A stretch of 64,000 bases of DNA from Neoscytalidium dimidiatum (taxonomy: Eukaryota > Ascomycota > Dothideomycetes > Botryosphaeriales > Botryosphaeriaceae), in NCBI GenBank assembly GCA_037367355.1, contig CM074697.1:744001-808000 (forward strand), read 5' to 3'. The stretch's first letter is position 1, and each line of letters begins with the position of its first letter. Positions 58,250 to 64,000 of this stretch are shown here, piece after piece. The translations under genes and the position numbers were made by a program. Below the pieces are notes generated by a model. It had not been told where the DNA came from and did no database searches. It saw only the letters and a program-made list of their open reading frames with translations.

Positions 58250-59974
58250 GGTGGACAGGCTGTTTCGCTATCAGCGTCTGGCTGGTGCTTGCTGCGTGAA
58301 GGACCGGTCGCGAGCAGCCAGAGCGTCGCTTTGGTGCAGGCAAAAAGCGCGTGTGGTGGAGTTTGGTGTGAGGGCCGGATTTCTGCCACCAGAGCCGAGA
58401 AGATAATCCGGCCGGGTAGGCTTGGCGAGTCGCGCGCAGGTGTAGCATCCTGTCGCTGCAGACTAGCCCAAACTCACGGCAAGGCTGCAGGCTGTGAGTC
58501 AACCGGTCGCTGGTGCGCCTGGCTTCCCTCGCTCTGCAGCCTGGGTAACGTGCGCCCATAGACAGCAATCAACGGCAAACTTGTGGGCGTCGCAGCTGCT
58601 CGTGCTGGGTTGCAACAACGGAGCCAACCGCCGAAGCTGGCAAGATACGTAATCCCCGCACTCCTAGTAAAGTAGACGGGTTGCGGCATCATCGCAAGCA
58701 GCTATCCCCGGAAAAGTTTGGAGCTCAACCAATTTTCGAGTGCGTCACAAGGACATCTGCGCGGACGGGAAAGTGTTCGTCCGATGGTACCAGCAACACT
58801 AGCGTACAGCAGCGACGGAAGTAGCAGTGCGTGGACCGGGACGAAGCTGAGCAGCACAGGGAAACGGTTCTACTGCGTCTGCCCGGCCCATGCCATCCGC
58901 TTGCAATAGACAGCTGAAGTAAATATGGCTATGTTTGGACTATCAGCTCTGAGATGAAAGAAATGAACAGTGAGAACTACGGCATTTCTGTGCGGGCTAT
59001 GAGATAGGTTGAAAAGTACTACAACGATCAACTCAATTTATGGGAAGTTGAAGCAGTCGTCTGGACATAAATATTCGAAGACCTTACGAGCACTTACGTC
59101 CGGACGACTGCTTCAACTCCGTCTACACGTCGTAGTTTGCCGTTGCGAAATTCTTGTGCCCGACCTCGTAGTGGCGCAACTATCCAAGGCCGGGCAGAGC
59201 CTTGTAATCGTATGTGGACCGAACTCATAGGCTGGCCAGTTGTGAGTACTACATGTTTGCTCGCGCACTGGTCACTGCAGCGTTCCCTGCCCTGAGACAG
59301 GCGCCTTGACACAAGAACTCCCCTTCGCTCCTGATGGTGGCGTCGGATCTCGGGCAGAACGGGGATCGCTTCTGGGATTGCAGCTGCGTCGGGTCAGCTT
59401 CCGCAGGCATTTGGAACAGCGCTATCGTGGGGGAGGTTGAGAGCGAGGGTAATCAGCCAGCGGCTCCAGTTGGGCGCCAATGGCTGGCAGATGGGATCGA
59501 CGCCGGCGGCCGGGGCTGGGCTGCCGGACGTGGTGCTGAAGAAGAAGGGCGGATCAGCCAGGCCACTAGCCCGAAGCGATCGCTCCCTCCTGAGCCTCTC
59601 TCCTTTGCAAGAGCTCCAGCAGCCGGGACTCACGATCACCACTGAACCGTTGTGCGCTCCCGCCCGTAATCGCTCGCACCCCCCGCGGCTCCGTCTACCT
59701 GACTCCCTTCACGCTCCCTCCATCCTCTCTCAACCAGCGCCGCTCCTTCCATCTCCTCAGTCAACCCGCGCGAGTCCGCGACTGCCCCGAGACGCCGCGG
59801 CTAGAGGGCTGGCCACTCCTCGTCGCCCACCCTGCGCACGCAGGTACGTCGCACCATCTCGCATCGCACCCAATGCCAATGCTCACCCGCCACAGACGCT
59901 CAACCCTCGCGATTCCGTTTCACGCTGCTCGACTGCGACCGGCGCGCTAATACCGTCCATCGACCCTGACGAAC
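58250..59974. other. Divergent promoter region of eIF3a and the G-gamma gene
   Basis: Starts with the eIF3a promoter. The middle is AT-richer and holds copy A of the inverted repeat. G-rich on plus at 59.34-59.64 kb, then C/T-rich from ~59.65 kb to the next start, i.e. the G-gamma leader. No gene seen. Confidence 0.5.
59046..59118. repeat. Inverted-repeat element, copy A (best preserved)
   Basis: Arms 59046-59066 and 59098-59118 are complementary at 20 of 21 positions (core TTGAAGCAGTCGTC). The one mismatch is T in the left arm where the right arm implies C. The spacer is 31 bp. Confidence 0.85.
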
Positions 59975-60379
59975 ATGATGTCAACCCCATACGAGGCTCG
60001 TAATGTCGGCGATGGCAAGTCCAAGAAGCAGAGCATGGCCGAGCTCAAGCTGAGGCGGTTGACGGAGCTGAACACGAGGCTGAAGGAGGATCTCAACCGC
60101 TCTCGGATACCCGTGTCGGAGGCTGCGATGGAGTAAGTTGCGCTGCCGCTCAGGCCCGTGTCGCGTCGGTCGCTAACGGACGCTCGCCAGCTTGATCAAC
60201 TTCACGGACAAAGAGCCCAAGGATTTCATGGTGCCGTCGAGATGGGGAACGGTATGCGCTCACCCCACCCCCCGTAGCACGATTCGAGAACACGCGGACT
60301 GAACAGCTGCTGGCAGGTCGACAAGCGTGATGACCCGTATGCGCCGCAACAATCGAACGGCTGCTGCATCGTTATGTAG
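59975..60379 (+). CDS. gpgA: Heterotrimeric G-protein gamma subunit
   Basis: Three exons: 59975-60132, 60191-60251, 60317-60379, giving 93 aa (92 if the second of two adjacent ATGs is used). It pairs with G-beta at the plasma membrane to relay pheromone and nutrient signals that govern mating, conidiation and growth. The G-gamma core is AELKLRRLTELNTRLKEDL followed by IPVSEAAMDLINFT. The C-terminal part is DFMVPSRWGTVDKRDDPYAPQQ, and the end is CCIVM: a CAAX farnesylation box (CIVM) with a palmitoylatable Cys before it. Introns are 58 and 65 bp, phases 2 and 0. Confidence 0.96.
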
Positions 60380-63281
60380 CGAGGACAGCGACGAACTCTC
60401 ATACCCCTCAATTCCCTTCTTATCCGACGGCGTTTTCAAGAGTTTTTCGATTCACGGCACTTCGCTTCTTCTTCTCGGTTAATAAACACCCAAGCATGGG
60501 CGCCGACTGCTGGGTCTTTCGATCAGGGTCCAGCTCTTTTTTTTACCGATATCTCTGTATCCCGAAAGACGGTTGTATATTAGGATTGGCAAGTCTCTTA
60601 CAGCTGGCTATCGCATGGGGAGCGTGGGAGGAAGGCGGCGGCGGTGGCCTTGGTTTTAAAAGTGATGAAAGACCTTTTCTCTTGCTGCAGCACATCTTCC
60701 CTCCGTCCGCGCTGCCGTTCGTGCTAATACTTCAAAACGACAATCAACATCATCTCTATACGCATCTTGCCTTCCCCTCCGTCTTCACGGTGATGACACG
60801 GCAGCATTGGGGGTGAATCGCACACGGCCATCCTTGCCCGCTGCCCTGGCCCCCCGACAGCGCAAACTCAAATATTGAGGCTGGCTTTGTGGCGCGCATC
60901 GCGGCCTGCTGCTTTCAGCGAAGCCAGCATTTCGTCTGCCGTGCACGTGACTCCGGGCAGCAAATTGCGCATTTCCACCGGCTGCAAGGGGAGGCGGTGA
61001 TGGACAAGGCCATTCCAGGTTTCAGAAACCTTGCGCACGTTATCAAAGCGCCGTTGCGCACGGCAGAGCAGCGGCCGATGATCCACGCAAGACATTTGCG
61101 TGCTCAAGACAAGGCCAGAAATGCAGGTCAAACCGGCCGGGTCGCTGAGCGCAGAAGAAGAGGCGCAACGCCTCGCAGCCTCGCATCAGGCTGGCTTGCG
61201 GCTCGGAGCTTGATAGGCCGGGTTAGTGGAAGGCTTGCTTGGTGTCGAGCGAGGGGTGGTGGCCTGCCGCTCGAGACGGACCGTGCGAGAGAGACCCGCA
61301 GCTCGCCTGCCGGGATTCTTGGACAGGGGAAGTCCATCCAAGCAACAAGCCCCAGCCAGCGGGATGCACGTCCATCCAGACAATTTATCCGGCTGGGTTG
61401 ACAGCCGGCCGGCAGACGAGTCCTGGCACTGGCACTGGCTCACTGCCCCGAACCTTCTCCTACTCCCGTCAACCTCCAACCCCAGGCCCCGTCTCGCGGA
61501 GATGGTGGTGAGGACGCGTCCGGCGGGTGAGTTGGCTGGCGCTGCGGGGCTCATCGACGAGATTAATCTCCCCTTCGCCAGCTCTAGCGTAGCCTGCGGC
61601 GCGCGGCGCAGGAAGGGCTCGCAAGCGAATGCAACTTGGAACTGCACGCGGGAAGCGGGCCCACGCGTCGGGGGTAAGAGCGCGGCACCTCTGATCATTT
61701 TCTTGAAATATCCAAATCTCTCGTTCATCTGGACTTCGGACGCGATAACTGCCCCATACCGGTATATCGCCCACATTTATAGCAATTTCACTCGCGTCCG
61801 GGGGGGTCGATCGTAACGGCCGGCCGGCCGCTCGAGAACCGCCTGGTACCGCCCATCCGCTACTTTCGTACAAATTCGAGCAAGTTTTACACGAACACGA
61901 CAATCATGCAACTTGGTTTGTTCGCAGCTCGCGTGAGCTTCAGAGATCGCAACTGAAGGGAAGGTTGCCTGCTGTGCCTCGTGAGAATTTAGCCACGACC
62001 TGCCCGTTTTCTCGAGGCGCAGCGGGCTGACCAGAGCTGAGCGGAGCGTGCTCTAGTTTCCTCGTGAACAAGAACGAAGTCCACCACTCATACCATCCGA
62101 GTCTCTTGAGCTCCGTGCGCTCGATCTTCCGGCGCATCGGAGGGGGAAAAAAAAAAGACACAGCGAGAATCTACGGTTCTTCTAGAATGAGGTCGTCGAG
62201 GCCTGACGCGGCTTCGAATAAATTATTGCCAAACGAACACTAATACTCGTCGGCGGACCGCGTGAGCCAGAGCTTGGTCGGACAGGCCAAGAGGAAAGTA
62301 GCAAGACATCCCTCCCTTGAAGGCACGCCATGACTTGAAATTCGTCGTAGGGCTGGGTCACACTTCCGCAGCCTGAGGGGGCGGAAGGCGGAGCAAATGG
62401 CAGCGGGCTGGGAAATGATGGCAGCGGAGCGCGGCTTGCCGTCTCTGTCACAGCCGCGCATGAAGGCCTAACCACGCCGCGCTGTCATGGTTTCTGGCAG
62501 GATGCAGACGGCGCGCAGAGAATTGGCGATTTGGCAGTGCGGTTCGGTCGAAGTCGGAAACTAGAAGTGGATCACCAGGGCAGCGTGGCCTGGTGGCTGA
62601 TGATTCTCCGCCCACGGTCACGGCGCTTCCATTTCTTTTTTCGCAACCACCACCCGCGCGTGCAGTGTGCCCAGCTGATCACAGCCCACCCGAAGTGTGG
62701 CACTGGCAGTGGCAGAGTAAGCACGACGTGCATCTGCTGCGGCTCATCTTCTCTCGCTGCGGACCCACAACTCTATCCTCACGTCGCGCTGCACGACTCA
62801 AGGACGCGCTGTTGAAGCTTCGAAGGGCCGAGCGCGGGATGTGATAGGCTCCATCCACGGCGCACCGGCTGCTGGCAAGCTCTCAAAAAAAAAAAAAGGG
62901 CCGCCGGCGGAGAAGCTCTCCAGGGCCCTCTGGCCCCACGCTTGCGTGCAGCACCCACCGTGGCCTCGGGCTCCCTGCCTCCAATTCGCTAGTCTTTTGC
63001 GCATCCTGGGGCCACTTTCTTTACTTACGTTCGCACCTCTCGCCTCCTCCGCTTCACAGGCTGCGCGCTGATTTCCTGACGGCGCTCCCTGCCCGCTCCC
63101 CAGCGCCTGCCGTCGCCACGGCCGCGCCGACACCAGCGCTGAGCAAAGTGCCTATGCTGGAGCATCTCTGACCGCGACCCAGCGACCACCCCGCTCTTCC
63201 CAGCCCGCGTGGGGGTTCGTGCTTCGTGCGACCTGTGCTCGCAAAGGGTTCCCTTCAGGCAACTCCTCTCGTCCAGCCAAC
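60380..63281. other. Long upstream region of the NUC-1-like gene
   Basis: 60.4-60.8 kb is the G-gamma 3' flank. 60.9-62.9 kb is GC-rich with overlapping short ORFs on both strands and no domain signature. From ~62.93 kb the plus strand becomes C-rich, as expected for a 5' leader. Such a large upstream region is compatible with complex control of a transcription-factor gene. Confidence 0.45.
63154..63171 (+). promoter_or_regulatory. Very short upstream ORF before the NUC-1-like start
   Basis: ATG plus four codons and TGA (MLEHL), ending 110 bp before the main ATG within the C-rich leader. If transcribed it could tune translation of the regulator. Confidence 0.35.
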
Positions 63282-64000
63282 ATGTCTCAATCCGCCCAGC
63301 ACTCGCAGTGGTCGCAGCCGCTCGACAACATGGCCGTGCACCAGGACTTCGACAACCTGCTAGACTTTGGCGACATTGACCTCGATATCCCCTTCTACGA
63401 CTCCAACCAGACCCAGCCTGGCGACCACCAACTCTCTGCCCTTGCCGACTCGCTCGATTCCCAGCATCTACCGTCGTCAGGCGTGGTGCAGCCACAGGGC
63501 GAACGCGATGGCTCTCGCTCACAGCAGCAGCAGCCGCTACAGTCGCCAAACAACATGCAGGACTCTGGCTCCGACTTTGACTTCAGCTTTCTGAACACGT
63601 ACAATCACAACCAACAACCGGGCCACCACCAACATAACTTCTCTGCGCCGCAAGACCACCCAATGCAGTCCCGCGCATTCGTCCCGCCAACTCCAAACAG
63701 CGTGGAAATGCATGGCGATGCAGCGCGTTACTTGAACCATCTTGATCCGCAGACTCGCGCCATATGGGAGCAACGCTACCAGCTGCGCAAGGAGGATATG
63801 GTACATATTTTCTGTACTTCCTTATAAACCTGTTCTATGCTAATATCACGGTAGGCGAGCTTCACGCCCCTGGTCTCACCAGCTGTGACACCTCACGAAT
63901 CTACATTCCAAATGCAGCCTGAGTTCACAGTTCCCGGCGCATACTTCAGTCCTCTAACGTCCCCCGCACTGGACGCGCAAAACAGCCGCGGCGGGCAGCA
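63282..64000 (+). CDS. nuc-1: NUC-1/PalcA-like phosphate-regulatory transcription factor (3' partial)
   Basis: Exon 1 is 63282-63800 and exon 2 starts at 63855 and runs off the window; intron 63801-63854 has a TGCTAAT branch. The visible ~221 residues are Gln/His/Asp-rich with acidic, hydrophobic patches (DNLLDFGDIDLDIPFYD) like an activation domain. Then come PPTPNSVEMHGDAARYL, DPQTRAIWEQRYQLRKED, SFTPLVSPAVTPHE and FTVPGAYFSPLTSPALDAQ. I recall these blocks from fungal NUC-1/PalcA, the bHLH activators of phosphate-acquisition genes. The bHLH domain itself must lie beyond the window, so the assignment rests on the N-terminal blocks only. Confidence 0.7.

Overview
The window is nuclear DNA from a filamentous ascomycete (Pezizomycotina, quite possibly a dothideomycete). 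Most genes carry introns of 50-130 bp with GT...CTAAC/CTGAC...AG signals. I rebuilt about 37 introns, all phase-consistent. The products are typical filamentous-fungal families: an NUC-1-like regulator, a DUF2457-like protein, a LAC12-like sugar porter and a fungal multi-pass membrane protein. Several spliced genes are not visible as single open frames, so exon coordinates are given in each entry.

Layout. 1-3602 (+): 3' part of a Ser/Pro-rich methyltransferase cut by the window edge. 4759-5192: a 12-bp minisatellite. 9395-11447 (+): MFS sugar transporter, convergent with a cytochrome P450 at 12999-15148 (-). 15.2-21.1 kb has no recognised gene, but I rebuilt one candidate three-exon gene of unknown function (16879-17700, +). 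21.1-28.3 kb is a compact housekeeping block: primase large subunit PRI2, a PHO13-like HAD phosphatase and a Trm61-type tRNA methyltransferase, all on the minus strand, then the divergent DCR2-like phosphoesterase on plus. 30.9-33.8 kb (-): multi-pass membrane protein. 34.8 kb (-): intron-containing tRNA-Leu(AAG). 38.8-41.1 kb (+): acidic, proline-rich DUF2457-like protein. 42.0-43.2 kb (+): SAR1 GTPase in eight exons. 45.3-46.9 kb (-): membrane-anchored alpha/beta hydrolase. 48.4-51.1 kb: two small minus-strand genes and a weak plus-strand candidate. 52.2-53.7 kb (+): SCP2-like/hydrolase fusion. 54.8-58.2 kb (-): eIF3a with a GC-AG intron. 60.0-60.4 kb (+): G-protein gamma subunit. 63.3 kb to the end (+): 5' part of an NUC-1/PalcA-like transcription factor.

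The genes are mostly unrelated housekeeping and regulatory functions. I see no CRISPR, phage, intact transposon or clear secondary-metabolite cluster; the MFS/P450 pair is the only accessory-looking neighbourhood. Points worth a second look are the unusual P450, the unrecognised gene near 17 kb, a dispersed inverted-repeat family with a constant 31-bp spacer, the minisatellite with higher-order structure, the GC-AG intron in eIF3a, and a recurrent strand-composition switch upstream of starts that also occurs where no gene is recognised. Family names come from motif recognition by eye; no database search was run.
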